Of a stretch of DNA of 64,000 nt, positions 8,023 through 17,565 are shown piece by piece. The notes below the pieces were generated by a model. The model was not told the DNA's origin. It saw nothing but the letters and a program-made list of their open reading frames with translations, and ran no database searches. Position 1 is the first letter of the stretch. Each line of letters starts with the position of its first letter. Made by a program: the position numbers and the translations under genes. This DNA is from Methylophaga nitratireducenticrescens (GTDB taxonomy: Bacteria > Pseudomonadota > Gammaproteobacteria > Nitrosococcales > Methylophagaceae): positions 1,984,001-2,048,000 of the forward strand of contig NC_017857.3 in NCBI RefSeq assembly GCF_000260985.4, in the 5' to 3' direction.

Positions 8023-8982
8023 CTAGCCCAGGTCTTGAAACTGAATTGCTACTTGAAGCAGTCCTCTTTCAATCAGCCCTTCAGTGAGAGTGAACTCTGG
8101 TGAGTCCATTTGTTGAATAGTACGAAATAACCATATGAAATAGGCTGTGAAAGGTTGCATTGGAAAGCCGGGGCCAGCTGTAGTAATACCCTGGCTAGCC
8201 AGCATCTCATTCAACACTCGCCAAGTTAAGTCAGCATCTTGTTCTACCCTCCATCCTCGCTGATATGCAAGAGGTGCAAAAAACTGTGTGTATGAGCAAC
8301 CTGAACCAATTGGGAATTCAGAGTCATTATCTAAAGAATGCATGATTCTTTTTAAATCATTTAAATTTTGTAATCCATGAAATTCATGACTATCGGTCAT
8401 AAATCTCCCCAACAAATGTCGTTCCTTGCGGGTGCGAAGATCATTCTTCATCATAAGTAGTTCTGGCTGTCCAACCAGAATAGTAATTAGCCTTATATTG
8501 GCAAATTTGAGTTGATTATGGATATCCATTAGATATCGAAGCTGGCTACTAGACAACCATTGAGCTTCATCAATTATTAACAAATACCTATGTTCTTTTT
8601 TATCTCGGGTTTTACCAATAATAAAGTCAATAGCCCTCCTCCGTTTAATGGCCGCGGTACCTGAATTAGGAATTGCATAGCCTAATGCATAAAGTAACTC
8701 GCCAAAGAAACGATTTTCGGTAGTGCTGGTTACGGTTGGTTCCCATGCACTTAGAATGATAGCCGGTATATCTTCTCCAAGTGATGTTTGTATATTGTTA
8801 ATGAGATATCTTAATGCTTGAGTTTTTCCTGTTCGTTGATTGCCGTAAACAATACCCCCAGGAAGAAGATTCATTAGCCAATATCGAAGAGTATTGATAA
8901 ATTCTTCGAGCGCTCTTGTAGGAAAAATAGCATTATCTTGTAACAACGGATGAATTTGATCTTTGTCCTCGAAAGTTGTCAT
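8023..8982 (-). CDS. tnsC: TnsC/TniB AAA+ transposition ATPase
   Basis: 319 residues with Walker A GNQRTGKT (47-54) and Walker B LLIIDEAQ (Asp138-Glu139). A helical C-terminal lid follows. TnsC/TniB proteins form ATP-dependent filaments on DNA and pass target information from TniQ to the transposase. Its start lies 8 nt downstream of the tnsB stop. The regular order tnsA-B-C-tniQ supports the assignment. Confidence 0.92.
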   Translation of the reverse strand: MTTFEDKDQIHPLLQDNAIFPTRALEEFINTLRYWLMNLLPGGIVYGNQRTGKTQALRYLINNIQTSLGEDIPAIILSAWEPTVTSTTENRFFGELLYALGYAIPNSGTAAIKRRRAIDFIIGKTRDKKEHRYLLIIDEAQWLSSSQLRYLMDIHNQLKFANIRLITILVGQPELLMMKNDLRTRKERHLLGRFMTDSHEFHGLQNLNDLKRIMHSLDNDSEFPIGSGCSYTQFFAPLAYQRGWRVEQDADLTWRVLNEMLASQGITTAGPGFPMQPFTAYFIWLFRTIQQMDSPEFTLTEGLIERGLLQVAIQFQDLG

Positions 8983-8990
8983 GAGATTGA

Positions 8991-10841
8991 CTACCTTAAG
9001 TTAGAAATTTTAGACAAAAATATGGTTTTTTCTGGAATAAAAGCTTTAGTTTTTATCTCTTTTTTCTTCTCTTGAACATCCTTTTTAAGGATACGGCTCA
9101 CTCTTATATATTCATTACGCTCTTTTCTGCTGATTAAAGAGCGCTCTGCTAGGAAATCTATGTATTTAGTAATAGGTGAATTACCTTCAAATTGGATTTT
9201 CTTATCCTTTGCAAGTTTTAGGATAGCTATCCGATCTCTTAATGAATGCTGGTGTTCTGCCCATTGTCGATTTACTGAAACTTCAGCAAGATATTTTCCA
9301 TTACTTTTAAATAATCTTCCTTTACGTATATCTCTGATATCTGTTTCGAAAATGGCTGATTCACCGATCAACTCTGGACTGGAAGTTAAAGTAGGACTGC
9401 TATAACGGGCATTTTTGAATTGAACATATGGAGGATGGCCCTGAGCCTTATTCCCTCTAATTTTCAGTGGAAACTGTCGTTTAAAGAGTTTTTCCAAAGA
9501 TAAATCGTCTTCACTTAAAGAACGAACTAAATCAGACTTATGCAATAAGGAATTGTTTAAAAATTCTAGTGGACTACTGCCGTTGAGGGACGAATGTGGG
9601 CAGTTGTTATACCACTGAATTGTCAGCTTAGCTGCATGTTCGATATCTTCTACATGAATAGCTAAATCATTAGCTGCTTTGAGTGGATTTCTTGTTCTTG
9701 GATCTTTTGGAGAACTACCAGTGGTAGTTGGAAATTGATGGAAGGATTCTTCTTCAAGAGTTTGAAAAAATCTCTCTACAATCGCATTTGAACGAGGCCT
9801 TGCAGGCCTATTTGTAATAACTTCCTGAACCCCTATTTCTATTAACTTTTCTTGTAACCAAGAAGACGTTTGGGAGAATGCATTATCAAATTTTATGCAA
9901 TTAAAAAGTCTACCTTTACATTCTTCAATCTCATAATAAGGTAGCCCAGGCAACATTGCTTCGGATGACTGCAAAGAACCAGCGATACAAGTTAAAACAT
10001 CCTCAGAAGAATAGTTTTGCTTCAGACTTATTGAATATCCCAATACTGCTCGGCTCGCTGTATCGATGAGCGTTAACAGCCAGATCCGAGATAAATTAAC
10101 CCTCTGAATATCCCCGTATTCATCCATTAGCTTTATGGAAATTTCAGTGTCAACTTTGTGACCATCAAGTTGCACCACATCATATGGTTGTAAAGATGCT
10201 GTTGGCGAAATGGAATGAACACTATTGACACACAACCTACCTGACGAGTCACCATAATCAACTTTAGCGGCTTGTGCAAAATGTGAATTCTTCAACCTTA
10301 CACAATAATTTCTTACAGCTCCCATTCCCATATCATTATTAGTAAATGGGTAATCGAAATTAATATCTACCCCCTCATCCTGACAACATTGTCTGAAAGC
10401 TTTATAGATTCTCTTATAAAATCTTCCCCTCACTGCCACGTGACTGGGGCTTGAGCGACCGAGTGCCCAGGCGTCGAGTTTTTGTTTAACATTTGGGAAT
10501 TTCTCAAGAAAATAATTAAATCTACCAGCCCCAGCCAGCATTAGAGGATTCGAACGTTTATAACCCTTGAGATTCAGATTAGGTATGCAAGCTAAATATC
10601 CGAAATATATGCCATTTTCAGAGAGTGTTAGGGCTCGTTTGCGTATACGTTTTATTTCGCTTTGAGATAGCTTTGTTATCACAGCTACTTGTTCTAACGA
10701 GTATTGTGTGGAAAGATAAAGATCAAGCGCTTTTTTTCTTTGTTTATACTTCCTTAGCTTACTTGTGCTGAAATTACTTGTATCCACTGGAAACCAGTTT
10801 TCCATGTTTACTTGAATATTCTCATTTATTGAAGATTTCAT
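8991..10841 (-). CDS. tnsB: TnsB/TniA DDE transposase
   Basis: 616 residues. An N-terminal HTH region (about 30-75) precedes an rve/DDE catalytic core with Asp226 (VQLDGHKVD), Asp319 (IKFDNAFS) and Glu356 (NAIVERFFQTLEEE), then a Mu-transposase-type C-terminal beta barrel and a basic tail. It joins 3' ends of the element to target DNA and should bind the end repeats. AGGAGA lies 9 nt before the ATG. It follows tnsA by about 40 nt. Confidence 0.93.
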   Translation of the reverse strand: MKSSINENIQVNMENWFPVDTSNFSTSKLRKYKQRKKALDLYLSTQYSLEQVAVITKLSQSEIKRIRKRALTLSENGIYFGYLACIPNLNLKGYKRSNPLMLAGAGRFNYFLEKFPNVKQKLDAWALGRSSPSHVAVRGRFYKRIYKAFRQCCQDEGVDINFDYPFTNNDMGMGAVRNYCVRLKNSHFAQAAKVDYGDSSGRLCVNSVHSISPTASLQPYDVVQLDGHKVDTEISIKLMDEYGDIQRVNLSRIWLLTLIDTASRAVLGYSISLKQNYSSEDVLTCIAGSLQSSEAMLPGLPYYEIEECKGRLFNCIKFDNAFSQTSSWLQEKLIEIGVQEVITNRPARPRSNAIVERFFQTLEEESFHQFPTTTGSSPKDPRTRNPLKAANDLAIHVEDIEHAAKLTIQWYNNCPHSSLNGSSPLEFLNNSLLHKSDLVRSLSEDDLSLEKLFKRQFPLKIRGNKAQGHPPYVQFKNARYSSPTLTSSPELIGESAIFETDIRDIRKGRLFKSNGKYLAEVSVNRQWAEHQHSLRDRIAILKLAKDKKIQFEGNSPITKYIDFLAERSLISRKERNEYIRVSRILKKDVQEKKKEIKTKAFIPEKTIFLSKISNLR

Positions 10842-10880
10842 GATAGCTGTTCTCCTGAATTTTCAGATCACAAAAATCCG

Positions 10881-11591
10881 TTAATCATCATGATTGATCA
10901 AGCTGAGGGTGGTCATACCTGATAAGCGAGCGCTATTCAAATTTGCCGACATCTGACCTTGATGAATGAGCTTTGCAATAAAGCAGATAATCTTTTCATT
11001 TGAAACCTCAGGCATCTGTGCAAAAACTTGATAAATAGTGGCTTTATCAATCCCTTTAAGAACATGAATAATCATTTCAACTATCCAAGGTTCATCTGAT
11101 TCATATGCCGTTCTGGCATAGGGAAGTAACCGTCGCCAATTAGCTATTTCCAATGATTTTTCATTTATTGTTTTATCAGAGAGTACTTGACAGGTATAAG
11201 CGTTAGCCCTGCATATATCCTGAATCACTTCCCAGTTTTTAGGGATTAGATTGTTGTTCGATGAACGCTCCATGCTTGATTCAGGTTTTATTTCATAAAA
11301 GCATTCGTTTCCCGATGTCCATTTAAAAGAAATATCGAAGGTAAAGTAAGGTCTATTACCAAATGGCATATGGATTCGAAGTGGTTGTTCGCATACTTCA
11401 ATAATATTAGGGTCGGATTCAGCCCAATAAATGGCATCTGCTTCAAGAGGACTCTCTACACATACTGTCCTCATGCCAGCTTTAATACTAAATAATCGAT
11501 GAAATTGATTGGCAATTCTTCGCCTGGGAGGTATGGGAAAAGGACCTCGTGAAAACAATCCCGGTGCGGTTGTTGAATATATTTTCCCCAT
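10881..11591 (-). CDS. tnsA: TnsA-type endonuclease
   Basis: 236 residues from the ATG at 11589-11591, which has GGAGG six nucleotides upstream (a GTG one codon earlier is possible). The N-terminal PD-(D/E)xK nuclease core shows Glu50 (SPLEAD), Asp86 (FTFDI) and Glu100-x-Lys102 (YEIKPE), matching the TnsA active-site layout. A helical C-terminal part should contact TnsC. TnsA cuts the 5' ends so that the element moves by cut-and-paste. First gene of the leftward operon; divergent from the XRE regulator. Confidence 0.88.
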   Translation of the reverse strand: MGKIYSTTAPGLFSRGPFPIPPRRRIANQFHRLFSIKAGMRTVCVESPLEADAIYWAESDPNIIEVCEQPLRIHMPFGNRPYFTFDISFKWTSGNECFYEIKPESSMERSSNNNLIPKNWEVIQDICRANAYTCQVLSDKTINEKSLEIANWRRLLPYARTAYESDEPWIVEMIIHVLKGIDKATIYQVFAQMPEVSNEKIICFIAKLIHQGQMSANLNSARLSGMTTLSLINHDD

Positions 11592-11854
11592 CACCCGCCT
11601 CCATTTCAGTTTCTAGTAAAAACAAATAAGAAACATCTAATGAACACAAGATTTAGAATTATTCAATATTTTGCGGATGTGTTATAAAGTTTTAATTTAA
11701 AAAAATTTCATAATTTCGCAACCTATTTGAATTAACAAATCGGTTAAATTCGGTTGCAGATAATATAAAACTGTAATCTAGTTTATGGGTTATTGCCAAA
11801 ATCATCAGATAGGCTTAAATTAAAATACTTGTTTTGTTTCATGGTTTCGTGACG
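11592..11854. promoter_or_regulatory. AT-rich divergent promoter region, tnsA / XRE regulator
   Basis: About 260 bp of strongly AT-rich DNA between the divergent tnsA operon and the XRE gene. It must hold both promoters and probably the regulator's operator, but I cannot point to one convincing operator or promoter pair. Confidence 0.4.
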
Positions 11855-12292
11855 ATGAACAACAGAAAAGAGGTATTTTTATCATCCAATCTCTTATTCC
11901 TTCGAGAGATTGCGAACCTTAACAAAGGTGAACTTTGTTCAGCAGTAGGTACCTCAAACTCTGAAATTGGGCATTTGGAAAATGATGAAATTTCAAAACC
12001 CAATTACTTCATGATCGAAGCACTTGCAGATTATTTTGGTGTATCCATTGAGCCATTTGTCCGTGAAGACTTATCGAAAAGAAATCCCACCGAACTTCTT
12101 ATTCAGCGTGCTTTAATGAATCTACCAGCATTGGAGGCAGCAGAACTTCGTTCTTACTTAGCAGTCTCTAATGACCTGTTGGAACTTTTATCCGATAAAA
12201 AATATTTTGACTATCGTCAACGTTTAATCCGAGCCTTGCCATCTAGAAGGCTACTTATATCAAAAGATAATAACGCTGATGAGGACGAGTGA
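11855..12292 (+). CDS. XRE-family transcriptional regulator of the transposon
   Basis: 145 residues from the ATG at 11855; a TTG at 11834 in frame would add seven residues, and neither has a clear ribosome site. An XRE-type helix-turn-helix covers about residues 10-66 (REIANLNKGELCSAVG, then SEIGHLENDEISKPN, then ALADYFGVSIEPF). A helical C-terminal part with LPALEAAELRSYLAVS follows. Divergent from the tns operon, so it probably controls transposition genes or itself. Confidence 0.75.
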   Translation: MNNRKEVFLSSNLLFLREIANLNKGELCSAVGTSNSEIGHLENDEISKPNYFMIEALADYFGVSIEPFVREDLSKRNPTELLIQRALMNLPALEAAELRSYLAVSNDLLELLSDKKYFDYRQRLIRALPSRRLLISKDNNADEDE

Positions 12293-12592
12293 AAGATGAC
12301 ACATATCGCAGTGTGAAAAACGAGTAACCCCTCGCGGTGCGCTGTTCTAAGGGAAGCGGGAGGGGTCTTGTTAGCTAGAATTATATCAATGTGGTTTCGA
12401 AAAAAATACGTTTGAAAGTTGTGTTATTACTGAAAGCTAATCACAAAATTAGAAAATTTAATACCTAAATGTTTTAATCAAGATCATTTAATCCAGACTT
12501 GAAATGTAACTTGTAAAACTTCTCCTTAACCTCATATTATTTCGTAAAACTGGCCCCCCCAATATCAGATAAATATATATTAGTCATCACAA
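12293..12592. other. Intergenic gap after XRE gene
   Basis: 300 bp without a gene. A hairpin at about 12327-12366 (AACCCCTC against GAGGGGT, with a partly paired interior) could end XRE transcription, although only a weak T tract (TCTTGTT) follows. The rest is AT-rich, with a run of Cs at 12552-12559. Confidence 0.35.
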
Positions 12593-13378
12593 TCAAGTGA
12601 TGAGTGCTGATTCAAATTGTTTTCTAGCATCATCTTTCCATTTAATCCTTTTGCACACCGTATTAATGATTTTTTTTGATTGACACGATATTTTCGGCTG
12701 TTCAAAGTAAGCTTGAAAAAATAATACCTTTTCCCTCGCGGACCAAATCTCACTTAGATGACGAACAAAGGTGGTTAAATCATGGATGACTGCCAATTTT
12801 TTTACTAAACGATATTTCATCTTCTCAAGATCGATAAGTTTTACATCCCAACCATTTGCACGTTGACGAACCATGATGTGTTTTGGGTAGAGACAGTTAT
12901 GTTGGTAATGATGTAGATGTAAATGGCGTATTACTATGGCTATACTAGAAATCAATGTTTTTTTGTCTTCTGGTACTAAAGTTGAAAGTTCAATTTTATC
13001 CAAACTGATATACCTTTCTAACGCCTTGGTAACTAGAACAGCTTTGGCACCTTTTGTACCGAAATATAAAACGTCCAGCGTTGGGATATTTTTGGCATGA
13101 AGTAATTGAATGTTATGGTATTCACGCAAAAAAGTTGGAATACCGTTAAGTGGATGCATAAGCGTCCTTGTCATATGATTTTCTTGCCTCTTGATAAAAA
13201 CTTTTTCTGATCTCCCAAAGTTATCAATCATACATTTGACAACACCACTCCAACCGCCGCGACGAACATTGGGTGTTTCAAACCAGGGTGTATTAATATG
13301 CCAAAGTTCTTCAAAAACATTACTGTCCTTGTTAGGGGGCGAGCGTAACAAACTGACTCTATTGATAGTGTTTAACAT
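12593..13378 (-). CDS. InaA/WaaP-type lipopolysaccharide kinase family protein
   Basis: 261 residues resembling the InaA/Kdo-kinase branch of protein-kinase-like folds: PNVRRGGWSGVVK at about 37-49 as the glycine-rich loop region, a VFIKRQ strand with the ATP lysine, HHYQHNCLYPKHIMV as the catalytic loop, and VKLIDLEKMK as the metal-binding segment. Relatives phosphorylate LPS core sugars at the inner membrane, but InaA itself is poorly defined. The start overlaps the stop of the methyltransferase gene, so it is second in a two-gene leftward operon. It fits the envelope theme of the cargo. Confidence 0.75.
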   Translation of the reverse strand: MLNTINRVSLLRSPPNKDSNVFEELWHINTPWFETPNVRRGGWSGVVKCMIDNFGRSEKVFIKRQENHMTRTLMHPLNGIPTFLREYHNIQLLHAKNIPTLDVLYFGTKGAKAVLVTKALERYISLDKIELSTLVPEDKKTLISSIAIVIRHLHLHHYQHNCLYPKHIMVRQRANGWDVKLIDLEKMKYRLVKKLAVIHDLTTFVRHLSEIWSAREKVLFFQAYFEQPKISCQSKKIINTVCKRIKWKDDARKQFESALIT

Positions 13379-14061
13379 GAAATATTCTCATTTTTTTCGA
13401 GAATATAAGTTCGCCACATCGCGTATTTCGGGATGAAATCTAGATAGGCTTTTATACTGAAACCAGCCTCGTTGAATTCTTTTTCAATAGTCTTTTGAGG
13501 TATGACAAAACGGTTCTGATAATGGCGTTTAGTTCGATTCGATTCGAGTTTTTTTCGTTTCCAGGCTTTAACGTTACCATCCACCCAAAGAGAAACAATC
13601 ACTGTGGATTTACTTACACGGTGAAATTCTTTTAATAGTTTAAGACGATCCTCGGAATAACCAATATGGTGTAATAAACGGATGCAGAAAATATTGTCAA
13701 CATAACCGTCACTAAGTGGTAATGAAAAAGCAGAAGCTTTAAATGTATGTATTTTCTTAATGAGTTGTTTTTCGCGATATTGCAGTCCTATATCAATCAT
13801 TTTCTGACTGTTATCACAGGCATAGACATGCCTTTTAGGGTTTTCAGTCAGCACATCCCAAAAGCGTCCGGTGCCACACGGGACATCCAATACGCTTGTC
13901 GGATTACCCGCTATTTTTAAGGCTTTTCTGGCGATCTGTTGATCACGCCAGTTTGACAGTTTTCTTGCTAATCCATCTGTGTGTTTCTGGAAATAGGCTT
14001 TCGCATGTTGTTCATTATATTTTTCAGCAAATTCAAGTTGCTTGCTCGTTTGGTTTGACAT
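13372..14061 (-). CDS. Class I SAM-dependent methyltransferase
   Basis: 229 residues from the ATG at 14059-14061; an upstream TTG would add six. Motif I is VLDVPCGTGRFWDVL, motif II ends in YACDNSQKMIDIG, and the following motif reads FCIRLLHHIGYSEDR. This is a Methyltransf_11-like fold; the substrate is unknown. Its 3' end overlaps the InaA-like kinase start by a few bases. A PmrA-box-like sequence lies about 50 nt upstream, which links it to the two-component system further along the cargo. Confidence 0.8.
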   Translation of the reverse strand: MSNQTSKQLEFAEKYNEQHAKAYFQKHTDGLARKLSNWRDQQIARKALKIAGNPTSVLDVPCGTGRFWDVLTENPKRHVYACDNSQKMIDIGLQYREKQLIKKIHTFKASAFSLPLSDGYVDNIFCIRLLHHIGYSEDRLKLLKEFHRVSKSTVIVSLWVDGNVKAWKRKKLESNRTKRHYQNRFVIPQKTIEKEFNEAGFSIKAYLDFIPKYAMWRTYILEKNENISC

Positions 14062-14378
14062 AATAGGCCGCTTACTCAATCAGATAAGGAAGCAGCATTG
14101 TCTGACTTGAAACTTAAGATAGGCTTAACTTAATTGATGTCTCCAAAATATGAGTTTGAACATAGAAATGTCCATATGAGTGGTGTCTCTATTATATCCT
14201 GAGCATGATCTGGAAAGTACGTCGAGACACCTCGCTTATCAGCAATTACTAATTTTTCAATTAATGTTTAAACATAATAAAATATTGTGGAAAATCGCAT
14301 TGTGTTAAGTCTTAAAGACTTCGGTTTAATTAAAATCAGTGATTGATTTTGCCAATGTTATTTTCAATCCGAGTGTTG
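14062..14378. other. Intergenic gap holding a PmrA-like box
   Basis: About 317 bp between the leftward methyltransferase gene and the leftward LTA-synthase-like gene. Apart from the regulatory box at 14113-14129 I see no gene and no clear terminator. Confidence 0.4.
14113..14129 (-). promoter_or_regulatory. PmrA-box-like site before the methyltransferase/kinase operon
   Basis: On the plus strand the site reads CTTAAG-ATAGG-CTTAAC, one base off the PmrA-box pattern (Y)TTAA(K)-N5-(Y)TTAA(K). Reading leftward, GACAAT lies about 10 nt beyond it as a possible -10 element. The position and spacing match the boxes before dgkA and eptA. Confidence 0.6.
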
Positions 14379-16340
14379 TTAATCACTGATTCCATAACGT
14401 TGTTCTCGATATAGCCATGAAGGTAGCAATGAGTGTGCTAAAGCTTCCTTCTCTTGTGACTCACTTGCGTCGCCAATAACTTCCATACGTCGTTTTAACC
14501 GATCATATTGTCCAGATTTGGATGGTTGATCCATCCTTAAAACCGTCACATCTGTCCCCTTCATAAGTGCAAAATAGTCAGCAAATTGCATCATGGCGCG
14601 GCCAGGTGAAAGCTGTTCTGACTCAATGGTTAAATCGCGTCCAATCATCGGATGATTCGCAGAAACCCCCATTAAAGATAACAATGTAGGCGCTAAATCA
14701 ACTTGACTGGACACAGTTTTAATTTGCTTTGATTCCATATCAGCACCGACTATTAATGCTGGGATATGAAACCCTGAGATTGGAACTAAATCGTCGCCAT
14801 AAACCCGATTAGTATGATCTGCCACGACGAGAAACAGTGTGTTATCCCAATAATCACTTTGTTTAGCTTTATCAAAAAACGCTCCTAATGCGTAATCAGC
14901 ATATTTAACTGTGTTGTTATCCGTTTGCTTAGGCTGGTCATAAGGTTGAATACGACCATCAGGATATTCAAAAGGTGTGTGATTGCTAGAGGTAAAAACA
15001 AAACTCAAAAATGGTTGATTTTTAGCATTTAACTCCGAAAGACGTTGATGTGTTTTATTGAGTAAATCTTCATCAGACACACCCCAGCTACCTGTAAAGA
15101 TTGGATCCTCAAAATCACGCTCATCAATGACAGATTCGAAGCCATTGCCAATAAAGAAGCTGGCCATATTGTCAAAATGAGACTCTCCACCGTAAATAAA
15201 TTCAGTAAAGTAGCCCTGTTGTTTTAATAAACCACCAAGTGTGAAAAAGTTCTGTTGGGCCAATGACAATTTAACAACGCTTCTAGCCGGTGTCGGAAGG
15301 TAACCACTGACCACCGCTTCAATACCCCTAACAGATCGCGTTCCGGTTGCATAAAGTTGTTCAAACCACCAACCTTCTTTTTTTAATCGATCGAGATTTG
15401 GTGTTACCGGCAGTCCACCAAGAGATTCAACATAACTTGCTCCCATGCTTTCTTCCAGAATTATTACCAAATTGAGTGGTTTATCTCGGTGTTGAGTTGC
15501 TTGCTGAAAATGCATGGTAGGATTCTTTGCATCAGCATCATTTGGAATCCATGGATAGAGTTGACTCAACGTGCCAAGGACTTCTTCATGAGACATTTTT
15601 CCATAAAGCTCTGAGGATTTGTCTTCGTGCTGCATATTGTAAATCGCAAAATAAACAGACCATGCCGAATTGATGTAAAGACTATTAACCATGGCATCTG
15701 AAGTTCTGGCAAATAATGCTGGATTTGCTGGACGATGTCCGAGTGAAGACCGGATCATCAAAGCTAGGATTACCACCAAGACAGGCCAAAACAACCATAT
15801 CTTCCATTCTGGCCAATCAAACTTGAAGTTGATGAATTGTAATTTGAGTAATCGTGTGATGCCCCAACCCGATAATATCGTTACCAGACTCCCTACCAGA
15901 ACTTCAGCCCTGAAACCGTTCCATAGCATTGAAGATACTTCATGAGGGTATTTAAGATATTCAATAAACAGACGATTTGGCCTCAGATCATACTGCATGA
16001 TAAAAGCGGGTGTAGAAATCTCCATAAAAACAATAAACGTCAGGATCAATACGCTCCATATCAATAATATCCACCGAGAGACAGGCCAAAACCATCGATT
16101 AACAAGTATTGGTAGTAATAGAGCTATGGGACTCATTAACATTCCCATAATAATCAGATCCGATCTAACACCCTGACTGAACATAGTCCAAAGGTCTGTG
16201 ACAGCCGAAACTCTTTCCCATTGCCAAACCACCAAACCCATTCTCGATAATGAGAGGATGAACAATCCTAGCAACATGATTTTGATAAATAATTGATATG
16301 GCCCAAATATCAGCCAGGTTCGGTTTAGATTCTTTAGCAT
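14379..16340 (-). CDS. LTA-synthase/MdoB-family phosphoglycerol transferase-like protein (cargo copy)
   Basis: 653 residues: about five membrane helices in the first 200, then a periplasmic sulfatase-type catalytic domain. Metal and nucleophile residues are visible: Glu296/297 in VIILEESMG, and Thr334 in YATGTRSVRG, the position of the LtaS nucleophilic threonine; later metal motifs are SWGVSDED and DH of LVVADHTN. Such enzymes move phosphoglycerol from phosphatidylglycerol to an acceptor and release diacylglycerol. Long stretches are identical to the chromosomal copy at 55231-57207. It is divergent from dgkA and shares its promoter region. The acceptor is unknown. Confidence 0.85.
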   Translation of the reverse strand: MLKNLNRTWLIFGPYQLFIKIMLLGLFILSLSRMGLVVWQWERVSAVTDLWTMFSQGVRSDLIIMGMLMSPIALLLPILVNRWFWPVSRWILLIWSVLILTFIVFMEISTPAFIMQYDLRPNRLFIEYLKYPHEVSSMLWNGFRAEVLVGSLVTILSGWGITRLLKLQFINFKFDWPEWKIWLFWPVLVVILALMIRSSLGHRPANPALFARTSDAMVNSLYINSAWSVYFAIYNMQHEDKSSELYGKMSHEEVLGTLSQLYPWIPNDADAKNPTMHFQQATQHRDKPLNLVIILEESMGASYVESLGGLPVTPNLDRLKKEGWWFEQLYATGTRSVRGIEAVVSGYLPTPARSVVKLSLAQQNFFTLGGLLKQQGYFTEFIYGGESHFDNMASFFIGNGFESVIDERDFEDPIFTGSWGVSDEDLLNKTHQRLSELNAKNQPFLSFVFTSSNHTPFEYPDGRIQPYDQPKQTDNNTVKYADYALGAFFDKAKQSDYWDNTLFLVVADHTNRVYGDDLVPISGFHIPALIVGADMESKQIKTVSSQVDLAPTLLSLMGVSANHPMIGRDLTIESEQLSPGRAMMQFADYFALMKGTDVTVLRMDQPSKSGQYDRLKRRMEVIGDASESQEKEALAHSLLPSWLYREQRYGISD

Positions 16341-16432
16341 TTATTTATATTTCCCGTATGCATTAACTGCGTCTTATTCGCTGATATAAGTAGTCAGCTG
16401 CAAAGATTTCGAGGCCAATATAAATTTCAATA

Positions 16433-16449
16433 CTTAAGCGTTGCTTAAG
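16433..16449. promoter_or_regulatory. Perfect PmrA-type box between divergent LTA-synthase-like and dgkA genes
   Basis: CTTAAG-CGTTG-CTTAAG is an exact match to the PmrA half-site pattern with 5-nt spacing. Because CTTAAG is its own complement the site reads equally on both strands. Rightward, CATAAT/TAATAT begins about 8-10 nt beyond; leftward, TTATAT begins about 9 nt beyond. It could drive both divergent transcripts. Confidence 0.75.
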
Positions 16450-16494
16450 AAATCGAACATAATATGAGCCTAGTAATTTTTGTTGAGGTAAAAA

Positions 16495-16851
16495 ATGAAG
16501 ACGGGCTATACGGGATTAAAAAGATTGTTTTATGCGACACAGTATTCATACCAAGGATTACGTGCGAGCTGGGAAAGCGAGGCAGCCATTCGCCAAGAGC
16601 TCCTACTTATTGTGTTTCTAGTGCCAATCACCTTTTTGCTTAATATCACATCAGTTGAGCAAGTAATGTTGCTCTTTAGCTTGGCTTTAATCGTTGTCGC
16701 TGAACTACTCAATACGGCATTAGAAACCGTTGTTGACAGGATTGGTCATGAGTTTAATACGTTAAGTGGTAAGGCCAAAGATATTGGTTCTGCGGCAGTG
16801 TTTGTAAGTTTGGTTACGGCTTTTTTGACGTGGTTAATTATTTTATGGTGA
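16495..16851 (+). CDS. dgkA: Diacylglycerol kinase DgkA (cargo copy)
   Basis: 118 residues, a three-helix inner-membrane protein of normal length. The family signature is clear: AELLNTALETVVDRIGHE followed by LSGKAKDIGSAAVF. It phosphorylates diacylglycerol to phosphatidic acid, recycling the by-product of head-group transferases such as LTA-synthase-like enzymes and EptA. The stop overlaps the PAP2 start, giving the operon dgkA-pap2-regulator-kinase. A second dgkA lies at 57207-57578. Confidence 0.93.
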   Translation: MKTGYTGLKRLFYATQYSYQGLRASWESEAAIRQELLLIVFLVPITFLLNITSVEQVMLLFSLALIVVAELLNTALETVVDRIGHEFNTLSGKAKDIGSAAVFVSLVTAFLTWLIILW

Positions 16852-17537
16852 AGCAAGCTATCTATAGGAACCATACCTTTTGGCTACTATTAGTAGTGTA
16901 TTTTTGTTTAATGATGGGACTAGAGTATTTTGGAGGAGATCTGAAGCTTGCTGGTTATATCTATGCTTTAGAGGGACACCAATGGCTTTTACGAAAATAT
17001 TGGTTAACCAATGAAGTTTTACATGATGGTGGTCGATGGTTAAATTATATAGCAGTGCTATCAGTATTAGTTATCACCATTTTTTTCACCGTTAAACATA
17101 AACAATACTCCTCCCTGGCTAGGGCATGGCAAGGACTAACATTGTCATTAATCGTTTCATTTGTTGCTGTCAGTTATCTCAAATCAATTACCGACATAGA
17201 TTGCCCCTGGAGTTTAGATCTGTTTGGTGGTGATAGACCATATTTAAGTTTATTCGCTCATAGATCCAATAGTCTGCCCATGGCTTACTGTTTCCCCGCC
17301 GGCCATGCCAGCATCGGTTATGCTTGGGTCGCATTATTTTTTATGTTGAGAGAGATAAAACCAGCTTGGCGATATTATGGTCTGGGAATCGGCATGGGCT
17401 TTGGCTTACTCTTTGGTTTTAGCCAACAATTAAGGGGAGCACATTTTCTCTCACATGACATCACAACTTTATTCATTTGTTTGTTCTCAAGTTATGTCAT
17501 TTTTAAATTACTTTATTCCGATGAACAAACGGCCTAA
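16845..17537 (+). CDS. PAP2-family membrane phosphatase
   Basis: 230 residues from the ATG at 16845, which overlaps the dgkA stop by seven bases; an upstream GTG is less likely. Several membrane helices surround the PAP2 motifs: a loose KSITDIDCPW...GDRPY for motif 1, PAGHAS (the PSGH motif) and RGAHFLSHD for motif 3 with the catalytic histidine and aspartate. It probably removes phosphate from phosphatidic acid, phosphatidylglycerol phosphate or undecaprenyl diphosphate at the outer face of the inner membrane. PAP2 genes also sit next to mcr-1, which fits the eptA downstream. Confidence 0.85.
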   Translation: MVKQAIYRNHTFWLLLVVYFCLMMGLEYFGGDLKLAGYIYALEGHQWLLRKYWLTNEVLHDGGRWLNYIAVLSVLVITIFFTVKHKQYSSLARAWQGLTLSLIVSFVAVSYLKSITDIDCPWSLDLFGGDRPYLSLFAHRSNSLPMAYCFPAGHASIGYAWVALFFMLREIKPAWRYYGLGIGMGFGLLFGFSQQLRGAHFLSHDITTLFICLFSSYVIFKLLYSDEQTA

Positions 17538-17565
17538 ATGGTTTGATAAGTGAGGAAAACATATT

